DNA of 64,000 bases, taken from the NCBI GenBank assembly GCA_030549495.1, contig JAUIRK010000121.1:248001-312000 (forward strand), in the 5' to 3' direction. The DNA is from Nectonema munidae (taxonomy: Eukaryota > Nematomorpha > Nectonematoida > Nectonematidae). This document shows, one piece after another, positions 49,379 to 61,090 of the stretch (position 1 is its first letter; every line of letters begins with the position of its first letter). The notes under the pieces are model-generated. The model worked only from the letters and a program-made list of their open reading frames with translations, made no database searches and was not told the origin of the DNA. The position numbers and the translations under genes were made by a program.

Positions 49379-49694
49379 AATGGAAAAGTTATTGTAAAAT
49401 GTTTGCGTGTGTCGATTCACAAAAATGAAAACGAAGATTTAGTGGAGTCCAAATTGCAAAATTTAGAAATTTCATTTGCGCGCGTGGCACAAGCGATTTC
49501 CCAAAGCTCAGCAGCTCAGCAGCTCAAAAGGAAAGGAGGCACCTGCATCGAGGCGAAGACAGTGAGCCCGCTGCTCCCATGCAAGGAGGAGATGATCAAT
49601 ATGGAAGATGATGGAGCAGCAGCAGCAGCAGCAGCAACACATCCTGAGTCCCTTCCTTCCACATGCGCGCGTGATGCGTACGCGAGCATGTTGT
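49379..49694 (+). CDS. Putative internal exon of an unidentified gene
   Basis: An open frame of 105 residues between CATATAAGCATCAG and the strong donor GT-GTAAGTTG (49695). It reads DNGKVIVKCLRVSIHKNENE, then LVESKLQNLEISFARVAQAI, a seven-Ala run encoded by (GCA)n at 49614-49636, and DAYASML. Composition is distinctly coding-like. No family recognised; not linked with confidence to the ORF at 50568. Confidence 0.35.
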
Positions 49695-50567
49695 GTAAGT
49701 TGTAGTGGGGCGGCAAGAACATCACAATACAAAACAGTACTACTACGATTGGATCAATGAAAAAATCTATATTTTTCTTGCACACGCCTTTTATAATATA
49801 CACAGCGAAAACACACGCAATCAACATTTCCAATCAACAAATAATCGTCATCTCATCGTCTTGTATTGCCAGAACTAATCAGCAATCACGTAACTCTTCG
49901 TCATCATTCTGCGCGTCATCGTGACCGAGGGCAGCATTGTGAGGCTTGTTGAGCAAGGCGCGTCCCTTTTTTCGTTCTCATCTCTGCCATGAATTTTTTG
50001 TATTCTGCATCCCCTCAAACTTCTTGCAAGTTGTTGGATTGTTGCTAGTGATGTAGCACGCGCACGCAACTTTCTACTGTACAACTTCTACTTCTACTTA
50101 CTAGATTCTTCATCATATTTTCTTTTATATGCTTATTTTTGTCAGTAATATTATGTTTTTACATATGAAAAAGAACAACAACATATCGATGATATTTTAA
50201 AATATATACTATTATTCTATATTCATATCTTATTTCATTCATTATATACAGACACGCAAACGCGCAACCAACACAATCTCATATGATTATTATTATTATT
50301 GTGAGCATGCTTTTGAATCTTCTTACAAACTTTATACTCTCTCTCCTCTCTGCGTCTCATTCTCAATCAACAACCAAAATCATTGCTTCATCCTTCTCAT
50401 CATGATCTTATCCCAACACGCTATTTCTTAAATCCAAAGTTTGCATAAACTACTTCAAACAGTAAGGCATAGTAGGAAGACTTTTTGGAAACATTAGGAA
50501 TGCCATTTGAAGTCATGCTTCAAGTGACCATATAGCCAGCGTCTTAAAGTTTGGTAAAAGAAGCGAA

Positions 50568-50867
50568 ATGCCTTATCGTTCTTGCGTTTCTTACACAACC
50601 CACATCTGCTTGGTCTCTCTCTGCGTTCACTTTTTCGCGCATCCTTACTTCGCCCACGCCCTTGATCACGTCTCCTCTGCCAAATCACAAGAGCCGAGCC
50701 AGGATGACGTTCAGAGTCTGGTGAACTTTGACAATGCTCCACGCTTTGTCAAGCACAACGCGACCTTGTACTTCATTAAAGCCTACTCCTTTAAAAAAGG
50801 CGGCAACAAAACGTGCTCTTCGTTTTTCTTTCCAGAAAATCTCCAAACTTACTTCGTCGAATCGTAA
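50568..50867 (+). CDS. Hypothetical small protein, possibly secreted
   Basis: ATG 50568 to TAA 50867, 99 residues, in a patch of markedly balanced composition. A hydrophobic stretch (ICLVSLCVHFFAHPYFAHA) near residues 12-31 could be a signal peptide; the rest (LVNFDNAPRFVKHNATLYFI, then KAYSFKKGG) is hydrophilic with one N-glycosylation motif (NAT). The minus strand also has long open frames here, so strand is not certain. No homologue recognised. Confidence 0.35.
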   Translation: MPYRSCVSYTTHICLVSLCVHFFAHPYFAHALDHVSSAKSQEPSQDDVQSLVNFDNAPRFVKHNATLYFIKAYSFKKGGNKTCSSFFFPENLQTYFVES

Positions 50868-50903
50868 ACTTTTCGCATTAACTAAATCCCCTATTTACCG
50901 TTT

Positions 50904-51189
50904 ATCTGAGGCAGTGGCGGATTTTGGAGGGTCGACGATGTGGCGATTGCCCCCTCACCCTCTACTACTAAGTTTTCAGGATATCAGTGCATAGTTCAAT
51001 CAGAATTAATTTCATTTTCTTAAAGAAGTCTTGTTTAGATCCGTCAAGGCATCGTTATTTTGTAAGAAAATTAGTAAAAAATATATATTTTTTAAAAAAA
51101 TGTTTGGATGGGAATTCATTCATTTTAAAAAAAATATTGTAAAATCGCCGCAGGGTAAATTTCTTTCTAGATCCGCCCCTGATCCGAGG
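50904..51189. mobile_element. hAT-type MITE with 8-bp target duplication
   Basis: Element 50912-51181: left CAGTGGCGGATTTTGG, right end reverse-complemented CAGGGGCGGATCTAG. Flanks ATCTGAGG (50904-50911) and ATCCGAGG (51182-51189) agree at 7 of 8. 270 bp, non-coding. Confidence 0.82.
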
Positions 51190-52676
51190 TAATCTATTTC
51201 GCGAAGGGTTTAATTAACGGAATAAAATAGGGCTATCCTCTTTTAATATCAATATACACTTAACTATTTTGGGCATTGCTTCTCTAAAATCAATCGTCTA
51301 CTTTTTTTTCAATGAGTTTTTATGACTTAAAGCAGACCATTTTTATTTTGTGTGACACTCGTATCCCGTTTAATGCGAACACATTTACCACTGAACAAAG
51401 GAGATGACTTTAGTAATTCCTATTTAATTTCATTGAAAGTAAAAGTTTGACTGTGTTACGTTTCGGAACATTGGTCTAAAATACGTTATTAATAAAAAAA
51501 TAGTACCGCCCGCACCAATAAACAAGTTGATTCACTAACTCTTTCATGCCCAATCGGACATAAAATAAAAATCGACCTCTTTACTTTTATAAAAACTCAT
51601 TAAAAAGATAAGTAGGCGCTTAATTTTCCAAAACCTGATAACTCTATTTGTGACGGGCTATTTTTATTTCATCAGTGACGCGGGGGAGGGGCAGGTTTCT
51701 TTCTCTAGTGAACCCACTAAATAATAGATTGGAAATCTGATGGCCTCATTTATTTTTAATGTAAATCAGTCAAACCTGTCAAAAAATCTATCAAACCTGT
51801 GAATCAATGCCAAAAATAGAAAGTTTAAAATAAACTATGGTTTCACATTTTTTTGGTTTAATGTTGTCTTAATTTATTTAATAAACCAACCAAAATGTTT
51901 CACCTGTCATTAAATTAGCTTTCACAGGTAACTTAACGCCAAACCTATACTTATCCGCAAATCGAACATGCTCAATTTGATTCTGAAAATACTTTCGCAC
52001 TCTAGATTAAAATCGCGGTTACTGTTTACTTCTGATTAATTTGTGGTCAGATATTTTTTTTATCATTTCTGAACAATTTGTCCCATTTAGCAAATCGACC
52101 TTGGTCTATTTTATCATCACGGTATTTTTGTCAATATTACACACAGGTAATGGATACTGCATTTCAATGCGGTTAAAATGGTTAAACATTTAGTTAATTC
52201 GACACTACATTGACTTTTATAAGACCAATAGATAAAATAATTTTCTTTTCTTGATGTAATAATGATTTTATCCATCTCATAAATAGGAATGGGACCAAAT
52301 TTCTACTCAAGGCGATGTCACATCATATTTGCTAAAAACTTGTAAAAGTTAAATTTATAACTTATTATTTTTCTTCGAGTTTTTTAAAAATAACCCTATA
52401 AATGGGTTATATATTATAGTAATATATTTGATGATAAATAATATTCAGCAATAAAATTCTTATAAAAATTGTTGTAAAATGACATTGTTAAAAAATATTA
52501 CTTGTGCTACTCTAACTAAATCAAGCATTTTTAGCCCTTCTTGTTCCTTTTATCCTTCCTTTAGTTGACTAATTAAAAAGGCAGACAGCTTTGAACTATA
52601 AATCTCAATCGAACCTCTATTCTTTTGCTTTCAAATAAATACGCTCCATCTTACTCTTTAGTTCTGTACTTCATTC
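51190..52676. other. Intergenic, AT-rich
   Basis: 51310-51390 (CAGACCATTTTTATTTTGTG, GACACTCGTATCCCG) resembles the interior of the piggyBac-type MITE at 62271. Nothing else recognised. Confidence 0.4.
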
Positions 52677-52885
52677 TCCTACAACAGTGGCGTAGCCAAA
52701 AAATGGAAGTTGGGGGGGGGGGGGGCATGCAAGGAATTTAGGAGGGGCAAGCATATTGGAAATAAAATTATTTGGGGGGGGGGGGGGGGGCAGAAAAGGT
52801 ATTGGGGGGGGGGGCAGAAAAGGTATTTGGAGGGGGGGGGGGCACTGCCCTCTTGCCCCCTTCTGGCTACGCCACTGTCCTACAC
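52677..52885. mobile_element. hAT-type MITE with long poly-G runs
   Basis: Element 52685-52877 (193 bp): ends CAGTGGCGTAGCCA and TGGCTACGCCACTG are exact inverted repeats of 14 bp. Flanks TCCTACAA and TCCTACAC agree at 7 of 8. The interior has four runs of 12-18 consecutive G separated by AGAAAAGGTATT-like spacers. Gly-rich open frames over it are artefacts. Confidence 0.88.
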
Positions 52886-54757
52886 TCTATGTCTATATGG
52901 TATCTAATTTTGCTCTTCATTCTAAGCTGATCCTAAGCTTGTTTGCTCTACTTTCATCAGAACTTTATTTTATGCAATCTGTTAGTGATGGAACGATGCT
53001 CTAAAGCTTTGTGCGGTTCCGTTTCCAATTCTTTTTATTTTGGAAGTTTATATTTTTCCACAAATCGACAAGTATCCAATTAGCAATTATGTTGAGAAAA
53101 CAAAAAACATCAAAATTTTCCTATATTCTTATACTTAACACAAATAATTATAATTACCTTATATACCTTTACACAAATGTTAAAAATGATAATAGATCCG
53201 AAAATGACACAAAAAATTTCACTTTAACAAATAAGAACTCACCAAACTTTTAACAGTATTACTTATTTTAACTTCTATATCCATGAGGCAGTCAGCGGAA
53301 AAATTATTCTTTTCAGAAGAAAATAAAGTTAGAATAAGCAATTATTTATTGATTTTCAATCATGTATTGTGTGTTACCTATACATTCTCAAACATGTTAC
53401 TATTATGTAGATTGTAGATTATTATTATCCTACAATTCAAGCAGAAAGATTATTCGAAATAGCATTTAGATTTCAAACCCGTTAAGTCCTAAAATACGTC
53501 TAAAATCTAAATGGTCGTTTTGTTTTTGACTATAGAGTATAGACATTATTGAGGAACATTTATCAGAAACAATAGAACTTGCTATGCATAAAATGTTAAT
53601 TTTGTTTATTTAATAAAAAAAATGTTCCAAAAAATAATTGAAGAATCGGGACAAGGTATCGGGAGGTAGAGGTAAATTTTTCCGATGAGATTCCGATCCG
53701 ATACATGAATAAATCCCGATTCTCACCATTCAGATTAATCGGCCCATCTTTACAATCTATTCTCGAAAAAAACATTTTTCAGAGATTTATTTAGCTTAGA
53801 ATTTAAGCGATTTCAAAACTTTTCTATTGAAGAGAATCTTTGTTGATCGTGGATTTTTTGTATCAATATTATGTGTTGTAGTCTCAGATGTTATGAACAG
53901 ATCACTCTGGATATATTTGTTAATCAATCCTTTTTCAAAATAAAAAATTTTTTTTATTTATAATGTGGATAAATATTTTTGTAGACACTTTGTCAGACGT
54001 AAGCGGCGAGACACTGTTAGACATTTCTAAATCCAAATTGCTCTAATCCCTTTGTTTAAAAAAATGTACATTTGATTTTGATTGACAGATTTTGACATGA
54101 AATGGCCATTCAACTACCGTGAAAATAGTATAAAAGATGCAGCTAGCTAGATTAAGATCCTATTGATTGTTTCGGCCTTGCTGGCCATGACATGCAATGG
54201 AGTAAAATTGGTGTAGGAAGTGATGGACGCTCTGTTCTATTGGAACTATTCTCATAGACCACATAATGAAATTACAAGGCCATGTCAATGATAATCCAGT
54301 TTTCAAACAATATTTATGATTATTATCAAAAAAAGAGAAGTGTTTAGCGGAAATATTTGTTTAATAGATATTCTGAAAAATCAACTACTCGGTAAAAAGA
54401 CTGAAAAAATCAAAAACAAATGATTAGAAATCTGTTAAGATAAACGAAACTTCATGAATGCAAAGCTTTGTAGAACATTTTGTTTCTCTTTGTATATTGA
54501 AAGAAAATAGGAGCGGTAAAGCACAAATAAAGCAAAGATCCATAAATCGTTTAGAATAAAAAATTTTCAACGTCGCTTTCAAATTTTAATTTTTGGCCAA
54601 TAAAATGAGGCTAGAATGAGTTTTGTATATATCGTCTGTGTATTAATCATGTCTAATTCAACTCTTTGGTTTCTACTATGTTTAAGATATTGTGTTTATT
54701 TTAAAAAAAGATTTAGTAGAATTGAAAATTGAAATGTTTCCTCTGTATCAAATTTAA
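52886..54757. other. Intergenic, AT-rich, nothing recognised
   Basis: No motif, splice-flanked open frame or repeat end that I could support. Confidence 0.4.
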
Positions 54758-55027
54758 AATCACGTTTATTCCTTTATTACTGACTTTGACATTGTTTTAA
54801 GAGTTTCAAGTTATAAGAAGTATGATTCCTTGCTCATTGGCTACGTTGACACAATTTCCACACTTTATTACATTCACAAATACGACTTTCAATCTGACGT
54901 CTACAACGCGTTAATCAGCAGCATTTCTCCATCTCCCAATAACGAAATCATCGGCTCCGCTATCGTCTTCAACTCCGGCACTTTGCGAAACGGTAAATTC
55001 GTTCATGTTTATGATATTCACGCATAA
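54758..55027 (+). CDS. Putative last exon of an unidentified gene
   Basis: An open frame ending TAA at 55025 with clearly coding-like composition from about 54801 on: SSYKKYDSLLIGYVDTISTL, YYIHKYDFQSDVYNALISSI, PNNEIIGSAIVFNSGTLRNG, KFVHVYDIHA. There is no in-frame ATG, so it needs an upstream exon; GTTTTAAG at 54793-54800 is a possible acceptor. I cannot name the family. Confidence 0.45.
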   Translation, partial: NHVYSFITDFDIVLRVSSYKKYDSLLIGYVDTISTLYYIHKYDFQSDVYNALISSISPSPNNEIIGSAIVFNSGTLRNGKFVHVYDIHA

Positions 55028-55624
55028 CAACACCTAATTCCACCCGTTGTCGGCAGTTTCTTTACTGTCTAATTTAAAAGACTTCTCAAACATTTCGTAT
55101 CTCTACAAAATTAATCCGTAAGGAAAATATTTTGGCAATTAATGGCGTAGTTAATATTTTTGCTAACATGAAGGATTAATTGAAAGATTTTTACTTTATC
55201 CAAAATTTTTATGCTAAATATTTCTTTATGATAACACATATGCATTGGCATTTTCTCTCTAAATTTTTTATGAAACTTGAAACAGGACTTTTCAGTTTAT
55301 TTCTGATTGGAGTTGTCAGAATGGAATTTCGAAATGAAGCGCAAACGAGTTAGGTTTTTTTTAATTTTAAGACTTATTCTTTTACATAACTTAATTATTA
55401 TAAACAGCACATTATTTTATCTAATTAACATAAACCTTTTTCTCACTTAAAAATCTTTTGAAAACTAAGTTGGGAAAATGCATTTCTTTTTCAAATTGCA
55501 TGAAATTTTGTATTAAAGTTTGCCTGATAGTTCCTAACTATCTTTCAAAGTTTCAGCTCATTTTAGTTCATATGAAAAAAGTTATGAGGCCTTAAAAATT
55601 CGTGGAGAGTATAGATTGGTCTAA

Positions 55625-55823
55625 ATAGAAGAATGAAAAATCGCTTTTGCCTCGCTGCATAAGCAAAGAAGCACTTTTAACCAAAAAAAGTTGTTAATTT
55701 AGAATTTTCGCTATGAGTTTTCGATATTTTAAATCATATTGCATCCTTATTTTTATACGCAATTTATAACAAGTAATGATTTTTTGCATGTAGGGAGGCA
55801 AAAGCGATTTTTCATTCTTCTAT
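55625..55823. mobile_element. MITE with perfect 29-bp terminal inverted repeats
   Basis: Left arm 55625-55653 (ATAGAAGAATGAAAAATCGC...) and right arm 55795-55823 are exact reverse complements; total 199 bp, non-coding. Perfect arms suggest recent activity or gene conversion. Confidence 0.82.
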
Positions 55824-55949
55824 TTTTTACTTTCTATAGTTGTTTCCTGTTGTCTGTTTTATACAACAAATTTGATATTAAAAATAACGAAATGAAGTCT
55901 AGAATTTGAAAATAATTAATTATTTTATACATTTTGATCATTTTTATCG

Positions 55950-56190
55950 AAGAAATCAATGATGCCTCCTTTAATTTTATATCATTTCTTTGTTATACAT
56001 ATTATTATAATTAGTTAAGTTGATGCCTCCTATTTTATATCATTTCTTATATATATATACTTAAAAGTAAAACAGTAACACGTATTAAACATCTATTTTC
56101 AGTATTCCCTTTTGGTAATCATTTCTTTTATATACTTAAAAGTAAAACAGTCAGTAACACCTATTAAACATCTATTTTCAAATTATATGT
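55950..56190 (+). repeat. Local tandem duplications
   Basis: ATACTTAAAAGTAAAACAGT followed by AACACGTATTAAACATCTAT occurs at about 56058 and, slightly changed, at about 56132. TGATGCCTCC...ATTTTATATCATTTCTT also occurs at 55960 and 56020. Short, recent-looking duplications. Confidence 0.7.
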
Positions 56191-56980
56191 AATATAATTG
56201 TAATTAATTCGCCAAGACCAATAATGTTTACTTTCCAAGTTAAAAGTTTTAATGGCCTAAAATTTGCCTTTGAAAAACTCTTTTATCTTTTTTTTGTATT
56301 TGCAGTTTAATAACTTTATTTTAAAATTTTTTAAAAATGTTTACGCTCCTCTCATCCTCCCTAAAAGTCATAGATTCAAAATTTCAACACGTGCTCCACC
56401 TCTGATCCATTAACAAAACATTAAAATATTTTAATTAAATTTGCATATCGAATATGGTGCGCAGAAAAAATGGCCCCAGAAAAAATGCCCCCAATTAAAA
56501 AGTAGGAACCCCCAGTGAAAATTCTCCCAAAAAAATGCCCAATACAAAAAAATTTCAAAAAATTATTAATTAAAATTAAAAAAAATTTTTTTTAAAAAAG
56601 ATATGTCAAATAAAGTTTTTTTGTAAAAAAACAAAAAGTTAACTTTTCATCTAAAACATTTAAAATTTAATTAAAGTAAACTAAAAAAATTCAGCATTAA
56701 TTAGAAAATTTTCAACAAACTTGGGCCGATAAGGCCCCATCTGAACTTCTACCGCATATTAAAATATAAAATCATGCTAGAGTTAACGTTTTTAAAAATT
56801 TGAGTTTTTTCCTCTTTATTAATTCGTTTGATTAATAAAGTTAACCAAACCAGGGATGGATCTTGGTCAAAAATTTAGCTGTGCCATTTTTTCGAATTTT
56901 TTTCTGATATTTTCTATCGTGAAAAGTTCTTATTTAAAAGTCTAAACTAACTTTTCCGTTTTTATCAAAACGTAAGTGGT
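56191..56980. other. Intergenic with a C-rich oddity
   Basis: 56468-56540 has a series of A-runs alternating with C-rich words (AAAAAATGGCCCC, AAAAAATGCCCCC, AACCCCCAG). Otherwise AT-rich with no gene. Confidence 0.4.
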
Positions 56981-56984
56981 TTAG

Positions 56985-57130
56985 TGGCTGCGAGGTTAAA
57001 CGGTTAGAAGCGCTGCTATCGATCTGAAGTTCCGGGTTCAAGCCTCGCTTCTGCTAGATTATCCATAGCTCGATGTTAGCTGCAAATTAGTACTTTTTTT
57101 CGATGAAAATACTACACCACCTTTAACCTT
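56985..57130 (+). repeat. SINE copy (type 1, variant a)
   Basis: tRNA-like head: TGGTTTAGTGGCTGCGAG (A box) and TTCCGGGTTCAAGCCTC (B box), then AGCTCGATGTTAGCTGC and TCGATGAAAATACTACACC. It matches the body of the 5705-5845 copy. Confidence 0.8.
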
Positions 57131-57164
57131 TATCATAAAGATTCTAGTTACTACTTTTTTTTGG

Positions 57165-57315
57165 GAGTTTGAGTAGGTTGATTAGATACTGGGTTTCGAT
57201 GACACAAGGTCTTGGGTTCGATCCCCGCATCAAGCCTACTTTCCTCACAGTTCGATACAAGCGGCGCAATTGTGCCTTCTCGATGAAAACATCCCATTGT
57301 TCATACCTTTAACGT
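57165..57315 (+). repeat. SINE copy (type 1, variant b)
   Basis: Head GTTGATTAGATACTGGGTTT and B box TTGGGTTCGATCCCCGC; body CTCACAGTTCGATACAAGCG then GCGCAATTGTGCC and CTCGATGAAAACATCCCA. It is the cleanest copy in the window and only about 35 bp from variant a. Confidence 0.85.
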
Positions 57316-60125
57316 AAACATTAAATTAAAAAAATGTTCTACAATTCACATTTGAAATAGTAAATGAATTTTGACTAATATAAATTATTCAAAGAGTTTA
57401 TCAAATTATTCAAATACTAATTTATAATTTAGCTAACGGAATAAAAATTCAACCAACTCTTTAAGTAACTTATTAATATTTTATATATTAGAAATGTGGA
57501 GAGACAGAGAAGGGGTAGCTATTATTATTACTATTATTGAAGTGTATGATTTTTTCCTTGCCATTTTCTAAGCAAAATTTCTTAAAATTTTTAGCATCGA
57601 CCCTTTTTCAGTTTATTTGATTCTTCATGATTAATTTGAAATAAATTAAATTAAAGTAATCATGCCTGAACAAAATATAGGAAGAATTATGAGGCTAGCA
57701 CAAATTGGAAACGGCCAATTAAAAGGAAAAAAATGCAAAATGAAAGTGAATTGAGAGTGGGAAAAGCCAAATAAATTCAAAGTGAAAGACGCCATTTTAA
57801 AATGGAAAAGGAGTAACTAATGAAAAATGGCAAGTTTAAAGTGAAAATAAAAGCGTAACATGTCGAATGGTGGCTGAGTGGTCATTTTCTTGGGTCATAA
57901 AAGGCATTATAGAATTTACATAGGCACTCGCTTTCATTCGATTTTACTTTTTTATCGAGAAGATGAAGATTGCATTCTTTGCTGAATTGACGCAGCACTG
58001 CAAACAAAAAGAAAAATATTCTGAGTGTTTTTTAATTACATAAATAACTATTGCGAAAATGCAATCCTTTGTGGACAAGCTTCTCATTTATATTTTATTA
58101 TTAATTCTCTTGGAATAATCCAATTTATGTATACAAAAACTTGATTAATATCGAAGAAATGTATTGATTTTTGAAGATTGACACGAAACATGATATTTAA
58201 TCTCTAGCTCAACTAAATAGTGTGTAGTATAATTGTATTTCAAAAAAAAATGCCGTAAGTTGGAAAATGTCTCTTAGTTGTTAGTACAATGCATATGCAT
58301 GCATACGTAACGGTTGAATTAATCACGGATATAATCATCTAATCGCATACAATATTATCTATCGTAAACTTTTCAAAAGCAAAACCAACCTGGACTACTG
58401 CATTTACACCGAGTGATACATTTCCACTTCTGAAGGGATACAATTGGTTTATTATTTTTTTCATCATTTTCAATATAGAAAAGAAGAGAGTGTTCCCTAA
58501 ATATATACAAACATTGTGCAATCACTTTTCAATGGAAGCCGGACTTTTGATTCGATATTTGGAGGGGTATCATTCAGAATTTAAAGACAGATCTCGAAGA
58601 ATCATTTTCAAAAGAAACAGACATTAAATGCAAGTGACAGATTTTTACCGAAAACCAGAACTGCAATTAAGACATAATATGACATTTCTCTCGTGATTTA
58701 CAAGCAAAATAAGAGCATACAATTGGGAAACACGTTTCTCTTCCAGGTGCAAAAAAATTGTTCTCCCTATTTTTAAGCGTTACTGAAATCTATAAAGATG
58801 CTGAAGGGCTACACAGGAAACATAAACGTTTGGAAGTCATGGTCTAGAGCAAGATTTCTCAACTTTTTGTCTAAATCTCACAATGGAAATACTAAAAATT
58901 CAAAAATCGCTGATTGTGAAGTAAAAATATGCCGAAAATCTTTCACCCCCTTTCAAACTTTAATTTCACTTTTTATCCATTAAATTCTTCCTAAAATTTT
59001 TCTTTTCCAGATTCCATATTACGAGAAAAAGGATGCATCACTGATTCTTCTATTTTGAGATCAAAGAAATCCTCAATTTTAAAAAGATTATAAAAAAAAT
59101 TCAAATCTAAATCCATAGTTATATTAATTTTTTCAACTTTTTTTGTTAAAAACAATATTGAATAATTATAATTTACAGACCCGGAAGTACTCTTTTATTG
59201 ACCTAATGGAAAAATAGAATTTTATTTACCAAAAAAAGTTTAAAAAAGCTTTAACATATATGGTAAACATATTTTGGACTTAAATTGAGTGCAAGCAAAA
59301 ATGGTTGGGCGTAATAAGTAAATATTCGTTACGCAAAACCATACTATGTAATTTATGGCATCCAAAGCAACAGTCCTTGAATGGTAAAAACATACCACAT
59401 ATGGTGAACCATTTTAAGAATTACAGTAATCTATCAAGTTTGTTTCTATGATTAAGAATCTAATTCAAGAATCTCATCATAATTAGAGCTTTGCAGCAAT
59501 TAACCCGAATGTTACCAGCGTGGCATGATAAATAGCAAAAATTTTCACAAGTTTTTCTATAATTATATGTTAAAATTAGTCTATAATTAAAATTTGAAAT
59601 TTTTTGATTTTATAAGTCTGCTTTTGTTAATGTTGCATAAATACAACACTGGTATTTGCAGTGTACAAAATGAAAAAAAAGGTTTTTTTAATACCATTAA
59701 AATTATTTTTTCAATGTAAAACATTAAATATTCAAATATTACTTAAATAAAAAATTTAATTTTGAAAAAGAAACTTTCAAATCTAACTATTGAATCTGTT
59801 TAAAAAATTTGAAAAAAAAAATTATCTTTTCATAATGTTTTACCTTTTTAAAAATTCCATAAAAATAAACGAAGTCTATAGAATTTTCGAAGTCTAGAAG
59901 TTTTGTACCCACGACGTTTTGTATATATATAAGATTTTTTGTACGGTTTCACTGCATTTTATACCAAAAGTCTTTTAGTTTATTAGATGAATAAGGTACT
60001 CTTCCAACCCCCTCATATCTGCTCTATTTTATTTAATTCCTTTTTTGTACGATCATATATTTTAATTTTTTTGAGAACTTATATCATTTCTCATTTTTAT
60101 ATTCTCATTAAAAATCAGATTTAGA
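57316..60125. other. Intergenic, AT-rich
   Basis: 58849-58880 (CAAGATTTCTCAACTTTTTG) looks like a hAT-type end related to that at 23374, without a found partner. Open frames at 58339-58521 (minus) and 58798-58983 are unsupported. Confidence 0.4.
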
Positions 60126-60129
60126 TCTA

Positions 60130-60590
60130 GTTTAGGTATACGGAAGTCAGAGCTGGCTTTTAAAAGAAACAGAAAAAAGAAAACTAAACATTACTGAATT
60201 GAGAATGTTGCGACTTTTGTGCAGAAAAAATTTTAAGTCAAAAATTAAGAATGAAGAATCGAGAAAACTTTGCTATGTTAATGAAATCAATTCCGTAGTT
60301 GAAATACAGAGATTGAAGTGGTTAGGCCACTTAAGGAGAAGACCCAAAGAAGAGTTTATTAGAAAAATTTACGAAGAAAAAACAAAGAGAAAATGTAAAG
60401 GTAGGCAGAAAATTAAATGGGAAAATGTGGTTGAAAAGGATGTGATTAAAAAAGGACTAAAAGTTGGGCAAAAGCAAATCAGGGAAGAATGGAGAAAAAA
60501 GCTGAATAAATTGTTTCACCTATAATTGTAATCTCCGGCTAGAATGGCCGTTAAACCAATATTATTATTTTTATATTGCCATTTGAGCTT
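60130..60590 (+). mobile_element. LINE 3' end (non-LTR retrotransposon ORF2 C-terminus)
   Basis: The reading starts near YGSQSW..LKETEKRKLNITEL, then LRMLRLLCRKNF, RLKWLGHLRRRPKEEFIRKI and RKCKGRQKIKWENV before TAA at 60523. This is the familiar post-RT tail of RTE/CR1/R1-like LINEs (RxxRLxWLGHxxR... K...GxRxxGRPxxRW). The 3'UTR has GGCTAGAATGGCCGTTAAAC then CAATATTATTATTTTT. The last 108-residue frame is open and 5'-truncated, as LINE copies usually are. Confidence 0.82.
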
Positions 60591-60734
60591 TCTTTATCCC
60601 CCATTGTTTTTTCCACCTCATTTTCTCCTTAAGCGTCAATGCTATTCTCAATATTTATGAAAATATAAAGAATTTTAAATTCAATTTATTTGACTAATAG
60701 ATTTTAGTTATTCACAGTAGATCCTTTATGGCGC

Positions 60735-61090
60735 GCATGGTCAGGTCCAAGCCAGGGAGCAGCGTTACATATGGTTCGCGTTATAAGGGATCTAATGAAC
60801 CCGTATTTTCAAAACACAACACGGCCTTCCTTCATCATACACCTCGTTGCAGCGTATATGATTTGACAACAGCTTGTGATGATGGCTCGTTATTTTAGAA
60901 AAACTCGCAAGAAAGCAGCTTCTAGTGTGATACCGTGTTATGTGCAGTTGGATAATATGCTTGGTGGAACTATTTAATATATGTACATCAAATTTTGGAA
61001 AATACGCACAAACCCGTCTCTTGCAGTGTCATTTTTAACTTATACTCGCCCGTACCGTATTTTTTAATTTATACCCGCCCACATGCAGGA
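60735..61090 (-). repeat. Dispersed repeat, second copy of the 17840-18075 family
   Basis: Reverse-complemented it contains AGCTGTTGTCAAATCATATA, GGTGTATGATGAAGGAAGG and GGGCGGGTATAAATTAA, matching 17840-18075. Moderate GC patches. No ORF. Confidence 0.6.

Noticed and set aside
52710-53004. Gly-rich open frames
   Set aside because: They are translations of poly-G runs inside a MITE.
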